Assembly (NCBI GenBank): GCA_017617635.1
Contig: JAFZVW010000013.1
Coordinates: forward strand, 47,427-111,426
DNA length: 64,000 nt
Source of the DNA: Bacteroidaceae bacterium
GTDB taxonomy: Bacteria > Bacteroidota > Bacteroidia > Bacteroidales > Bacteroidaceae
Direction: 5' to 3'
In this document: positions 42,577 through 51,530 of the stretch, piece by piece
How positions within the stretch are numbered: position 1 is the stretch's first letter
Layout: each line of letters begins with the position of its first letter
Notes under the pieces: model-generated
The model's input: the letters and a program-made list of their open reading frames with translations, nothing else
Told to the model about the DNA's origin: nothing
Databases searched by the model: none
Made by a program: the position numbers and the translations under genes

Positions 42577-44393
42577 AACTGCGCAATTCCATAGCAGCAC
42601 TCCTTTGGTGGCGCCGAAGACACCGCCAGAAGCTCACCGACGAAAGGTTCGTCCTGATGATTGCCCTTGTTGTCGGTGTTTGTGCTGCATTTGCAGGGAT
42701 AGTGCTGAAATGGATAATACACGAAATCAAATACCTGCTCACCTACAATTTCAGCGATATGGGCGCCAACTGGCAGTATCTTGTGTTCCCTGCCGTAGGT
42801 ATACTGCTCACATTGCTGTTCATCAAGTATGTCGTACGCGATGACATAGGTCACGGTGTTACCAAGATACTCTTTGCCATTGCCCGTAAGCAGAGCAAGA
42901 TAAAACTGCACAATACATGGACCTCTGTAGTGGCATCCGCCATCACCATCGGGTTCGGTGGCAGCGTCGGTGCCGAGGCTCCAATCGTACTTACCGGCAG
43001 CGCCATAGGCAGCAACCTGGGCAGGCTCTTCCGTCTCAGCGACAAGCAGATGATGCTCCTTGTGGGCTGTGGAGCCGCAGGAGCTGTGGCAGGAATCTTC
43101 AAAGCCCCTATTGCAGGACTTGTCTTCGTGCTCGAGGTACTCATGATTGACCTCACTATGGCATCCCTCCTGCCGCTCCTGGTCAGCTGTGTTACCGCAG
43201 CAGCAGTGACATTTGCCATTACAGGAACCGAATCCACTTTCCACTTCACGCAGGCGGACGGCCTTGTAGTCGGACGTACCCCTGCATATCTCCTGCTCGG
43301 TGTTGCCTGCGGACTCATAGCACTCTATTTCACACGAACCATGAACTGGCTCGAGGGCCGTTTCCGCAAGATAGGTTCCACTACCCGCTTCGGTATCAGC
43401 GGACAATACCGCAAATACCTGTTCGGAGCCACTATGCTGGCACTCCTCATATTCCTCTTCCCTTCACTCTATGGCGAGGGATACGAGCTTATCGAGCTCC
43501 TGATGAACGGTCAGGGACCTTCGGATTGGGATACCGCGATGAACGGCTCGTTCTTTGCTGGACACTCACAATTCCTGCTGCTGTATCTTGCACTCGTAAT
43601 ACTCACCAAGGTTTTCGCATCGACGGCAACAAACGGGGCCGGAGGCTGCGGCGGTATCTTTGCACCGTCCCTGTTCCTCGGATGTATTGCAGGCTTCGTC
43701 TTCGCGCGTGTGTGGAATATTTATGGTATACTCGGCATCCAGGTTTGCGAGAACAATTTCGCCATGCTTGGCATGTGCGGCTTGATGAGCGGCGTCATGC
43801 ACGCCCCCCTTACCGGAATCTTCCTTATTGCCGAACTGACAGGAGGCTACAACCTGTTCCTCCCGCTTATGATGGTGGCAGTGGGATCATACCTCACTAT
43901 CAAGCTCTTTGAGCCCCACAGCATCTACGCCATGCGGCTTGCACAGCGCGGACAGCTGCTCACACACCATACAGACCGTAGCATCCTGACACTTATCAGT
44001 ATCGACAGCGTCATACAGCATTACGACAAGGTGCTGTATCCCGACATGACCCTCGGAGACGTTGCCAGCCAAGTGGCAACCAGCAAGAATCACGTATTCC
44101 CCGTGGTCAACCGCCAGTTGCAGCTTGTTGGTGTCGTCTATCTGGACGATATACGTCATCTCGTCTTCCGTCCCGAGCTGTTCGGTCAGTTCCGTGTCTC
44201 ACAGCTTATGGCACAGCCGGCAGCCCGTCTCGGTACCGAGGACAGCATGGATTCCGTAGTCAAGACCTTCGACAATACACACGCCTGGACACTCCCCGTC
44301 GTAGACAATAACGGAATATTCGTAGGCTTTATCCGCAAATCCACCATCCTCACCGTCTATCGCAAGCTCCTTGCCGACTACTCCAACGACTGA
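42573..44393 (+). CDS. ClC-type chloride channel/transporter with CBS domains
   Basis: A 606-residue ClC protein. After a first helix (LMIALVVGVCAAFAGIVLKW) come about ten further membrane segments with selectivity motifs GFGGSVGAEAPIVLTGSAIG (Glu in the gating position) and GAGGCGGIFAPSLFLGCIAG. The C-terminal ~150 residues carry a CBS pair (MTLGDVASQVATSKNHVFPVVNR ... TLPVVDNNGIFVGFIRKS), typical nucleotide sensors. Its ATG overlaps the tsaC stop. It could be a channel or a Cl-/H+ exchanger. Confidence 0.92.
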   Translation: MKLRNSIAALLWWRRRHRQKLTDERFVLMIALVVGVCAAFAGIVLKWIIHEIKYLLTYNFSDMGANWQYLVFPAVGILLTLLFIKYVVRDDIGHGVTKILFAIARKQSKIKLHNTWTSVVASAITIGFGGSVGAEAPIVLTGSAIGSNLGRLFRLSDKQMMLLVGCGAAGAVAGIFKAPIAGLVFVLEVLMIDLTMASLLPLLVSCVTAAAVTFAITGTESTFHFTQADGLVVGRTPAYLLLGVACGLIALYFTRTMNWLEGRFRKIGSTTRFGISGQYRKYLFGATMLALLIFLFPSLYGEGYELIELLMNGQGPSDWDTAMNGSFFAGHSQFLLLYLALVILTKVFASTATNGAGGCGGIFAPSLFLGCIAGFVFARVWNIYGILGIQVCENNFAMLGMCGLMSGVMHAPLTGIFLIAELTGGYNLFLPLMMVAVGSYLTIKLFEPHSIYAMRLAQRGQLLTHHTDRSILTLISIDSVIQHYDKVLYPDMTLGDVASQVATSKNHVFPVVNRQLQLVGVVYLDDIRHLVFRPELFGQFRVSQLMAQPAARLGTEDSMDSVVKTFDNTHAWTLPVVDNNGIFVGFIRKSTILTVYRKLLADYSND

Positions 44394-44403
44394 TTGTTTG
44401 GTG

Positions 44404-46557
44404 TTACAGAACGGTTTTCAGCGTATTCTTGCCGTCACGTATTAAGAAAATGCCGTGTAGGCGGCTGCGGCTTATTGCAGGCACTCGCTTGCCGTCAATG
44501 GTGAATACGTCAACTTTCCTACCCGAGTCTGACAGCACAAAACTACCGTCACGCACCTCAATGCTTTCAGGTTTCGCTTCCATAACCCCGATACCGTCAG
44601 GAATATCCTTTGCCTCGACATCAGCCAATACCACTGCAAAGCGACACCCGGCATCGGTGGTGTTCGTTCCGTTACCCCAGTTAACCACTATCCAGTTACG
44701 GTCTTTCAGCGCCTGATTAACCTGCGACTCGCCGTTCACAACAGTAAACAGACAGTTCATCATACCGCTTGTGTTCAGCTTCCACCCCGTTGCCGGCGAT
44801 GTGGCGGCAGTTTTCAGCTGCAAGGCAGGTTTCTGTACCACACCGGGTTGCAGATACGACTTGTCAGCACGGTTCACTATGTCGTAGTCGCCGTCGGTGC
44901 GCAGTACAAACATCCATTGCGATGACTCTCCCGTAGGGCTCGCCTTGCCCGTAATGCCGGCTCCCGCTCCGGTAGATGTGGCATAGCGCGGACCTCGTTC
45001 AGGCGTGTACAGATGATAGTAGAAACACGTGTCGGCACTTGTCAGCGGCATGCGCTTCTCGGCAAGTAGGGCTGAAAGCTGTGCGGCGGCGTCCGGTTGG
45101 CTCTGGTACACGTCGGTGGTTTCGTATTGGCTGCCCGCAATGTCGTAAAGCTGCGGTGTTGTCTTGTATCCAGTTTCTATGCCTGTCTGTCCCTGTGTGG
45201 CACTTCCGCTGGTCGGTTCGATGTATTTCCACCTCTTCGTACGAAGTCCCAGGCTTCGTGCCTGCGACATTTCTATTACGTACTCCCTGTTATCTTCGTC
45301 CTCGCCAATCCAAGTGCCCACATGGCTCTGACTGTCGTATGCAGAGCCAAGCGGAATCTCCGCACCCACAATCTCGGCAAAGGTCGCAAGGTTGTCGATG
45401 TGCGAAATCAGGGCACCCGATGTTTTGCCCTCCTTGATTCTTGCCGGCCAGTGCACTATGAACGGAACAGCCGTTCCCGCCTCGAAGGCACTGTACTTGC
45501 CGCCACGCCAGGGACCCGAAGGCTTGTGCGTGCCGACTTTCGTCTTCGCCTCGTCCTGATACCCGTCATCCAGCACAGGGCCGTTGTCACTCGTAATGAC
45601 AAGCAAGGTGTTGTCAGCTATGCCCAGATTCTCCAGCGCCTCGTAAATCTTTCCTACGGTATAGTCGAACTGCACGATCACGTCACCGCGCAAGCCCATC
45701 GCATTCTTGTTCCTGAAGCGGTCATGAGGATAGCGCGGCACATGTATGTCGTTCGTGCACAGGTACATGAAAAACGGGTTGCCCCTGTTGTCCTCGATGA
45801 ATTTTACCGAATGTGCGATAATCGAATCCGCAATGTTCTCATCCACCCACAGAGCCTTTCCGCCGCCCTTCATATATCCGATACGGCTGATTCCGTTCAC
45901 GATACTCTGGTTGTGGCCGTGACTGGGCTTCAGCTTAGTCAGCAGCTCGGGGTTGCTTGCACCTGTAGGTTCTCCGTCGAAGTTACTCGTGTACGACACA
46001 TATACCGGTGCCTCGGGGTCGTGGTTTGCAACCCTTCCGTTCTCGATAAAGACGCAAGGCACACGGTCAGACGTGGCAGCCATTATATAATGATAGTCGA
46101 ACCCCAGGTCCTTAGGGCTTGCATCCAGCTCCCCGTTCCAATCCTGCTGCGCAGTTTCCAATCCAAGCCCCAAGTGCCATTTGCCTATGGCAGCTGTTTT
46201 GTAGCCGGCACTCTGGAACATGTCCGCCATAGTATACTGGTGAGGACGTATTATCATCCCCGCATTACCCGCGGCGATGTCCGTTCCAGGGCGACGGAAA
46301 CAATATTCGCCCGTCAGCAGCGAATAGCGCGATGGCGTGCTGGTCGAAGCAACGGCATGACAGTCGGTAAAACGTATTCCGTGTGCAGCCAGGTTGTCCA
46401 CGTTTGGAGTCTCCACACGCGTGGCACCGTAGCACGACAAGTCACCGTAGCCAAGATCGTCCGCAATAAGCATTATTACGTTCGGACGCTCTGCCGACTG
46501 TGCCAGCGCACTGGCACAAACGCCCAGACAAGGCAGGAACATCAACTGGTTCTTCAT
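44404..46557 (-). CDS. secreted S1 sulfatase, serine type
   Basis: A 717-residue exported sulfatase. A signal peptide (LMFLPCLGVCASALA) is followed by the alkaline-phosphatase-fold domain: metal-binding IADDLGYGDLSCYG, active-site motif STPSR (Ser 73, to be converted to formylglycine) with YSLLTGEY, AAIGKWHLG and ITSDNGP. Because the residue is Ser, maturation needs an anSME-type radical SAM enzyme, not encoded in this window. Residues ~510-660 form an added beta-rich domain, and the last ~50 residues (RKVDVFTIDGKRV ... GIFLIRDGKNTLKTVL) look like a Bacteroidota C-terminal sorting-type tail. The substrate is a sulfated glycan of unknown type; no SusCD genes are near. Confidence 0.9.
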   Translation of the reverse strand: MKNQLMFLPCLGVCASALAQSAERPNVIMLIADDLGYGDLSCYGATRVETPNVDNLAAHGIRFTDCHAVASTSTPSRYSLLTGEYCFRRPGTDIAAGNAGMIIRPHQYTMADMFQSAGYKTAAIGKWHLGLGLETAQQDWNGELDASPKDLGFDYHYIMAATSDRVPCVFIENGRVANHDPEAPVYVSYTSNFDGEPTGASNPELLTKLKPSHGHNQSIVNGISRIGYMKGGGKALWVDENIADSIIAHSVKFIEDNRGNPFFMYLCTNDIHVPRYPHDRFRNKNAMGLRGDVIVQFDYTVGKIYEALENLGIADNTLLVITSDNGPVLDDGYQDEAKTKVGTHKPSGPWRGGKYSAFEAGTAVPFIVHWPARIKEGKTSGALISHIDNLATFAEIVGAEIPLGSAYDSQSHVGTWIGEDEDNREYVIEMSQARSLGLRTKRWKYIEPTSGSATQGQTGIETGYKTTPQLYDIAGSQYETTDVYQSQPDAAAQLSALLAEKRMPLTSADTCFYYHLYTPERGPRYATSTGAGAGITGKASPTGESSQWMFVLRTDGDYDIVNRADKSYLQPGVVQKPALQLKTAATSPATGWKLNTSGMMNCLFTVVNGESQVNQALKDRNWIVVNWGNGTNTTDAGCRFAVVLADVEAKDIPDGIGVMEAKPESIEVRDGSFVLSDSGRKVDVFTIDGKRVPAISRSRLHGIFLIRDGKNTLKTVL

Positions 46558-46653
46558 AGTATGTCAATTATGTGCTTTCAAGGTAAAATCCGCAACAAAA
46601 ATAGATAAAATTTTTCATTATCATCCAACTCCGCCCCATTTTTTTATACCACG

Positions 46654-46689
46654 AAAAAGCCGCACAACACCTGTCCCTGTGTGTGCGGC
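46654..46689 (-). terminator. intrinsic terminator after Hsp20
   Basis: Minus strand GCCGCACA / TGTGCGGC hairpin with a 15-base loop, followed by TTTTT. It lies 53 bases after the Hsp20 stop. Confidence 0.75.
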
Positions 46690-46741
46690 CGACCTTCCCG
46701 CTATGTCAAACCATCAGATTTGCGAGGAATGGTCAATTCTG

Positions 46742-47182
46742 TTATTTGATTTCGATGCTATGACATTCCGGAACCTTCTCCTGCGGAGCCATTTTAGGTA
46801 TGTCGATGTTCAGCACACCGTCCGTCATGCGGGCAGAAATCTTGTTGCGCTCAACATTGTCCGGCAACATCAGACGCTGTTCAAACTTGCTGTAGCTGAA
46901 CTCACGGCGGATATACTTCTTGTCCTTGTTTTCGTCCTTGTTGTCCAGCTTCTTCTCCATTGATATTACAATGTCGTCACCGGCAAGTGATATCTTGAAG
47001 TCCTCCTTAGTCATACCGGGAGCAGCAATCTCGACCTGATAGCCCTTCTCGTCCTCGGATACATTTATTGCAGGCGAAGTGCTGTGGAACTGCGGCATCA
47101 GGAAACTGTCGTTAAAGAAATCATTGAACAATGACGGGAAGAACCCGTGATTCTTGTTGGTTGAATAGATTGATGGTAACAT
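46742..47182 (-). CDS. small heat shock protein, Hsp20 family
   Basis: A 146-residue alpha-crystallin-type chaperone that holds unfolding proteins. The crystallin domain runs from PAINVSEDEKGYQVEIAAPGMTKEDFKI to RMTDGVLNIDIPKM, including FEQRLMLPDNVERNKISARM and the conserved GVLNI motif; a C-terminal I-x-I-like HSIEIK ends it. I use Met 47182 (MLPSIYS) rather than 47197. Terminator downstream. Confidence 0.93.
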   Translation of the reverse strand: MLPSIYSTNKNHGFFPSLFNDFFNDSFLMPQFHSTSPAINVSEDEKGYQVEIAAPGMTKEDFKISLAGDDIVISMEKKLDNKDENKDKKYIRREFSYSKFEQRLMLPDNVERNKISARMTDGVLNIDIPKMAPQEKVPECHSIEIK

Positions 47183-47306
47183 AGTTGTGTCCTCCAATTA
47201 TTTGTTTAACTTATTTTCGTTTTATATCTGTAAGTCTTTCGGCTTACACCCATCATCCCGCAATCAACGTACCCGATTGGCCACCAAAGACATTCTGTCA
47301 GCCAAT

Positions 47307-47352
47307 TTAAACTGCGTTAAACATTGCATACCCCATTTAAACTTCATTAAAC
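47307..47352. repeat. 10-nt periodic TTAAAC repeat upstream of the PEGA/FGE gene
   Basis: TTAAAC recurs at 47307, 47317, 47337 and 47347, with the 47327 slot degenerate (CATACC). It lies between the divergent Hsp20 and PEGA/FGE genes, ~50 bases before the latter's promoter. Confidence 0.55.
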
Positions 47353-47402
47353 ATTCCCTGGCAGAAACCCCGACAAAGTGTCTTTGTATTTAGAAAAAAT
47401 AT

Positions 47403-47410
47403 TATCTTTG
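47403..47410 (+). promoter_or_regulatory. -7 element TATCTTTG for the PEGA/FGE gene
   Basis: The plus strand reads TATCTTTG 25 bases before the ATG. A TTTG at 47383-47386 could be the -33 element, but the spacing (16) is short. Confidence 0.6.
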
Positions 47411-47435
47411 CATACCAATACAATATTATTATATA

Positions 47436-49268
47436 ATGACATACAAGGTTAGGTGCCTCTTTCTGCTCCTATTTCTCATAACCTGCATATCGTCGGCATT
47501 TGCACAGCAGCGGCTCAAGTTCCGCGTTATTGACTTCAGCTACGACGCCTTTGACCAGACAGCACGCAACGAACGCTTCAAGAAGATAGACGGCAGCGGC
47601 TCGCCATACGCCATAGTAAAGGTATGCAGCGACAATTCCGATGATGACCTGCGCGACTACCGCTTCAACTTCGGCAATATGAACCACATAGTCGAAGACC
47701 ACGACGGCGAACTATGGCTATACGTGCAGAAGAACGCCAAGATGGTCACCATCAGCCGCAGCGGTTATGCCACACTCCACCATTACGACCTGAATACAAC
47801 CATCGAAAGCGGCAAGACCTACCGTCTGAAGCTCAGCGCCCAAGGCCCCGTCATATATACCCAGATGGTAATGTTCACCATTACACCAGCCGACTCAAAG
47901 GCAATGGTAACAGTAACAAAAGAAGGCGGAGAACAAAAACGAGAACCGTTTGGCGTTGTAGATGAAAACGGCAAAGTAGCAAAGAACCTGGAATACGGCA
48001 CCTACACCTACGAGATTATTGCAGAAAACTACTACTCGTCCGAAGGCCGCTTCACACTCGACAACCAAGACGAGACCCACATAGAAAAAGTAACCCTGCG
48101 CACCAATGGCGCAAGAGTCACACTCGATGCAGGCACAAATGCAGACATATACGTAAACGGCAACAAACGCGGCACAAACAAATGGACAGGAGTACTGAAG
48201 CCAGGAAACTATACCATAGAATGCCGTCAGGCAAACCACAAGCCATCCCAGCAGACAATCACCATCGAAGAAGGCAAAAACAAGACCATACAACTTACAC
48301 CACCCACACCCATTACCGGAACCCTGTCCCTCAACTCACACCCGTTAGGAGCAAATATCAAGATAGACGGCACAGACTACGGTACAACCCCACGCAATAT
48401 ACGTGACCTGCTAATAGGAAAGCACAGCATCACTTTATCCATGAACGGCCATGCCACAAAGACCCAGGAATGCACCATACGCGAGAACGAGACGCTATCA
48501 CTGGAAATGACACTGGACAAATCCAATGAAACAGCTGCAGCACCACAGGCAGAATCTGCCGATGGGGACAAAACCTTTACAGTCAACGGAGTGTCATTTA
48601 CGATGAAACCAGTTACCGGAGGTACGTTTGTTATGGGAGCTACGGCTGAACAAGGTGGGGATGCAAAGAAAATCGAGAAGCCTATTCATCAAGTAACTCT
48701 AAGCGATTACTACATAGGCGAAACAGAAGTAACCCAGGAATTGTGGCTTGCTGTGATGGGTAGCAATCCATTCAAATTCAGAGGTCCCGAATATCCTGCT
48801 CAGGACGTCAGTTGGAATGATAGCCAAGAATTTGTACAAAGACTAAGTGTAATGACTGGTCAAAAATTCCGTCTTCCTACTGAGGCAGAATGGGAATATG
48901 CGGCCCGTGGGGGCAAAAACAGCAAAGGATATAAATACAGCGGTAGCAATAACATCGAGGATGTGGCATGGTATAATAAGAACAGTGGTCGTCAAATTCA
49001 TCCTGTGAAAACAAAATCTCCCAACGAGCTGGGTATATATGATATGTCAGGAAATGTATGGGAAATGTGCAACGATTGGGTTGACAGTTACAATGGCAGT
49101 ACACAGACGAATCCGGCAGGTCCTATAAGTGGTATCACCCGCGTGATTCGTGGCGGTAGTTGGCTCAATGGTGTCAAGAACTGCCGTGTTTCTCACCGCT
49201 TCGGCACCGTGACAGGCCATCGCTTTCTTAGCAATGGCTTCCGTCTTGCCCTGGATGACCAGAAATAA
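47436..49268 (+). CDS. exported PEGA / formylglycine-generating-enzyme-like protein
   Basis: A 610-residue exported protein. After a signal peptide (LFLLLFLITCISSAFAQ), residues ~25-210 form beta-rich domains, ~210-370 carry PEGA-like repeats (VTLDAGTNADIYVNGNKRGTN; GTLSLNSHPLGANIKIDGTDYGTTP), and ~385-606 are an FGE-sulfatase/C-type-lectin-like domain (MKPVTGGTFVMGA, IGETEVTQELWLAVMG, FRLPTEAEWEYAARGG, NVWEMCNDWVD, RVIRGGSW). It is more likely a binding protein than a sulfatase activator: the nearby sulfatase is Ser-type. The end (W576 onward, 49161-49250) resembles a diversity-generating-retroelement variable region; see findings. It is a single-gene unit with its own promoter. Confidence 0.85.
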   Translation: MTYKVRCLFLLLFLITCISSAFAQQRLKFRVIDFSYDAFDQTARNERFKKIDGSGSPYAIVKVCSDNSDDDLRDYRFNFGNMNHIVEDHDGELWLYVQKNAKMVTISRSGYATLHHYDLNTTIESGKTYRLKLSAQGPVIYTQMVMFTITPADSKAMVTVTKEGGEQKREPFGVVDENGKVAKNLEYGTYTYEIIAENYYSSEGRFTLDNQDETHIEKVTLRTNGARVTLDAGTNADIYVNGNKRGTNKWTGVLKPGNYTIECRQANHKPSQQTITIEEGKNKTIQLTPPTPITGTLSLNSHPLGANIKIDGTDYGTTPRNIRDLLIGKHSITLSMNGHATKTQECTIRENETLSLEMTLDKSNETAAAPQAESADGDKTFTVNGVSFTMKPVTGGTFVMGATAEQGGDAKKIEKPIHQVTLSDYYIGETEVTQELWLAVMGSNPFKFRGPEYPAQDVSWNDSQEFVQRLSVMTGQKFRLPTEAEWEYAARGGKNSKGYKYSGSNNIEDVAWYNKNSGRQIHPVKTKSPNELGIYDMSGNVWEMCNDWVDSYNGSTQTNPAGPISGITRVIRGGSWLNGVKNCRVSHRFGTVTGHRFLSNGFRLALDDQK

Positions 49269-49320
49269 TCCGTCGATTCTGCACAATAATTAAAATAAAA
49301 CCTAAAAAACGGCAAATTTC

Positions 49321-49351
49321 TTGTATTTTTGCCGATTTTTAGTTATCTTTG
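49321..49351 (+). promoter_or_regulatory. promoter for the AbiE pair
   Basis: TTG at 49321-49323, 20 bases, TATCTTTG at 49344-49351: both consensus elements at good spacing. The ATG of the antitoxin gene is at 49374. Confidence 0.7.
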
Positions 49352-49373
49352 CAGCGTCAATTCAATATTGCGT

Positions 49374-50084
49374 ATGGTAGGAATCAGTAACAACATCATT
49401 TCATTAGCAGAGAACAGAACTCAGTTCTCTGTTGACGACCTATTGCATTCCGTAGCAAAGGGGGTTGAGCGCAATACACTCAGTTGGCATCTAAGTAATC
49501 TATGCAAACTGGGCAAGCTTAGACGCATAGGGCGAGGTATCTACTCTTTACAAAACAAGACCACTTTTGTTGTAAAAGCTTCCAAAAGAGTGAAAAGCCT
49601 GTATAAGTCACTACACAAGGAGTTTCCCCTTGCTGACTTCTGCATTTATGAGGCGAGTGTTATTACGCCCTTATTACATGATCTCTCCCCTAATACGACT
49701 ATTTATATTGAGACAAATCGTGATGTTACGGAGAGTGTTTTCAATTATTTGAGCCAGAAATATCAGGGACGTCTATTCCTGACACCAACCAAAGAAATGA
49801 CCTCTAAATATATCGACCTTTCACAGGAGAACATCATTATTAAGCCATTGATCTCTGAGTCACCCCTGACAGAAGACAATGGAGTCCCCATGCCGACATT
49901 AGAGAAGATATTGGTTGACACAAGAACTGATGCAGACTTCTACTACCTGCATGGTTATGAGAATCTGGAGATGCTTAGAACCGCTATCACCCATTATAAC
50001 GTTAACCAGACCCGTCTGCTAAGATATGCAGACCGTCGTAATGAGAAAGGATCTATACTTAACGACTTGAAAGAAATACAATGA
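49374..50084 (+). CDS. AbiEi-like antitoxin/transcription regulator
   Basis: A 236-residue protein with an N-terminal winged-helix region (FSVDDLLHSVAKGVERNTLSWHLSNLCKLGKLRRIGRGIYSL), typical of AbiEi-type antitoxins, and a C-terminal domain (FCIYEASVITPLLHDLSPNTTIYIETNRD) as in DUF6577-like members. It starts at the ATG at 49374 right after a consensus promoter; a frame from 49329 would begin within that promoter. It overlaps abiEii by 4 bases. In type IV AbiE systems this protein represses the operon and counters the nucleotidyltransferase; those roles are inferred from the family. Confidence 0.83.
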   Translation: MVGISNNIISLAENRTQFSVDDLLHSVAKGVERNTLSWHLSNLCKLGKLRRIGRGIYSLQNKTTFVVKASKRVKSLYKSLHKEFPLADFCIYEASVITPLLHDLSPNTTIYIETNRDVTESVFNYLSQKYQGRLFLTPTKEMTSKYIDLSQENIIIKPLISESPLTEDNGVPMPTLEKILVDTRTDADFYYLHGYENLEMLRTAITHYNVNQTRLLRYADRRNEKGSILNDLKEIQ

Positions 50085-51223
50085 TACAAGAAGAATGTTT
50101 TGAAAAGGAATGGATTGACAAAGTATGTTCGTCACATAAGTTCAGACACCCCGAACTTGTTGAGAAGGTTATCCGTGCCTTCTCACTACTGGAGATGCTT
50201 GTCAAGGAAGGTTGTCCTCTTACCTTCAAGGGCGGAACCAGTCTTCTTTTGATACTCGGTGAAAAGGCCCGCAGGCTCTCTATAGACATAGATGTTTTAT
50301 GCCCACCAGGAACCGACATTGAAAAGTATCTGCAGAACTGTGAGAAATATGGCTTTACTGATTGTAAGACTATCAGACGTGAGAACAGGAACGGGAATGT
50401 GCCCAAGGGTCATTACAAATCATTCTTTGAGGTTGTTTATTCTGACCAGATAGAGGACTCTGTATTACTTGATGTGCTTTTCGAGGACAACCACTATCAC
50501 CAGATAGAAGAAAAGCCTCTCTTGCATCCATTTATCAAGAATGAAGGTAACGAGACCATCATTCGGGTACCGTCAGTTGCAGATATACTTGGCGATAAAC
50601 TGACAGCCTTCGCGCCCAATACATGCGGTGTCCCCTATTATAAAGGCACGCACAACTCCACTATCAACGTTGCAAAGCAACTGCACGATATTGGCAGACT
50701 GTTTGATGCCGTAGAAGACATCGCCACAACGGCAGAAACATTTAAGTCAATAGCAGTCGTTGAGCTGTCATCATACCGTGGAAAGGGAGATGACCTCAGC
50801 ATTGTCTATGAAGATATCCGTAATTCAGCAATGGCACTTGCTACACGCGGAAAGGTTGACCCCAATAATGATTTTGAACTGCTTGCAGAGGGAGTTGATA
50901 AATTGAAGAGCCATATCTACGTTGGCAGATATACGCTTGATCAGGCCATAACCGATGCAGCAAAAGCAGCCTATTTGGCTACGGTTATCGAATATAGGCA
51001 GCATAAAATTGAGAAATACTCAGGCAATGCAAATGAGGCGATGAGTATGAAAATTAGTACCGCCGTTAGCAAAGAACTCACCAAAATACGTCGTGGAAAT
51101 CCTGAGGCGTATTACTATTGGAGCAAAATCAGTGACATACTACAAGGTGTCACTCAAACGCCTTGTAGTTCAAGCGTAACTCATGGGCATCTCAAGGAAA
51201 TGTCACGGATAACTCACGGATAA
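50081..51223 (+). CDS. AbiEii-type nucleotidyltransferase toxin
   Basis: A 380-residue nucleotidyltransferase of the AbiEii/AbiGii family, which gives abortive infection against phage by modifying tRNA or another target. Motifs: LTFKGGTSLLLILGEKARRLSIDIDVL (GGTS and the DID metal site), SVLLDVLFED (third acidic), and VADILGDKLTAFAPNT. It starts within the abiEi stop. The last ~16 residues (SVTHGHLKEMSRITHG) are encoded by the first five units of an 11-nt repeat array (51176 onward), so the natural C-terminus has been replaced or extended by repeat DNA. Confidence 0.87.
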   Translation: MIQEECFEKEWIDKVCSSHKFRHPELVEKVIRAFSLLEMLVKEGCPLTFKGGTSLLLILGEKARRLSIDIDVLCPPGTDIEKYLQNCEKYGFTDCKTIRRENRNGNVPKGHYKSFFEVVYSDQIEDSVLLDVLFEDNHYHQIEEKPLLHPFIKNEGNETIIRVPSVADILGDKLTAFAPNTCGVPYYKGTHNSTINVAKQLHDIGRLFDAVEDIATTAETFKSIAVVELSSYRGKGDDLSIVYEDIRNSAMALATRGKVDPNNDFELLAEGVDKLKSHIYVGRYTLDQAITDAAKAAYLATVIEYRQHKIEKYSGNANEAMSMKISTAVSKELTKIRRGNPEAYYYWSKISDILQGVTQTPCSSSVTHGHLKEMSRITHG

Positions 51224-51516
51224 CTCTAGGAGAAGTCATGGAGAACTCATGCGGAAATCCGATGGATCTCATGCCCGGGTCATATTGCTGTCCGCTTGTT
51301 GTCCGCTTGTTGTTCAGTTGTTGTCCAGTTGTTGTCCAGTGTTTGACTGGACAACAAGCGAACAAGAAGTGTAGATGAACTGTACAAGAGCCAGAGGGGA
51401 ATATGAGCCCGATATGAGCCGGTTGGGAGTAGTGCATGAGAAGTTTTAGAGTAGTGCGTGACTAGTGCGTGACATATCCATGAATAGTGTGGGAATATCG
51501 ATGGAATAGTATATTG
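51176..51516. repeat. 31 in-phase degenerate 11-nt repeats
   Basis: A single 11-nt phase fits 341 bases. Early units: GTAACTCATGG, GCATCTCAAGG, ATAACTCACGG, ATAACTCTAGG, AGAACTCATGC. Middle: TGTTGTCCGCT, TGTTGTTCAGT, TGTTGTCCAGT (twice), then the inverted CTGGACAACAAGCG. Late: GGGGAATATGA, GCCCGATATGA, GTAGTGCATGA, GTAGTGCGTGA, CTAGTGCGTGA, ATAGTGTGGGA. The consensus drifts but the register never slips. It covers the abiEii 3' end and nearly all of the 365-base gap after it. Confidence 0.88.
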
Positions 51517-51530
51517 CTATAATACGAAAT

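Noticed and set aside
42480-43406. Minus-strand open frame of 308 codons
   Set aside because: Antisense to tsaC and clcA, both with clear motifs.
45097-46608. Plus-strand open frame of 503 codons
   Set aside because: Antisense to the sulfatase with its intact active-site motifs; no recognisable domain or promoter.
47436-49268. FGE-like protein as the activator of the neighbouring sulfatase
   Set aside because: The sulfatase has a Ser-type motif (STPSR), which is matured by radical SAM enzymes rather than FGE; the protein also carries PEGA domains typical of binding proteins.
51176-51516. CRISPR array
   Set aside because: Units are only 11 nt, contiguous and drifting; there are no unique spacers between constant repeats and no cas genes.
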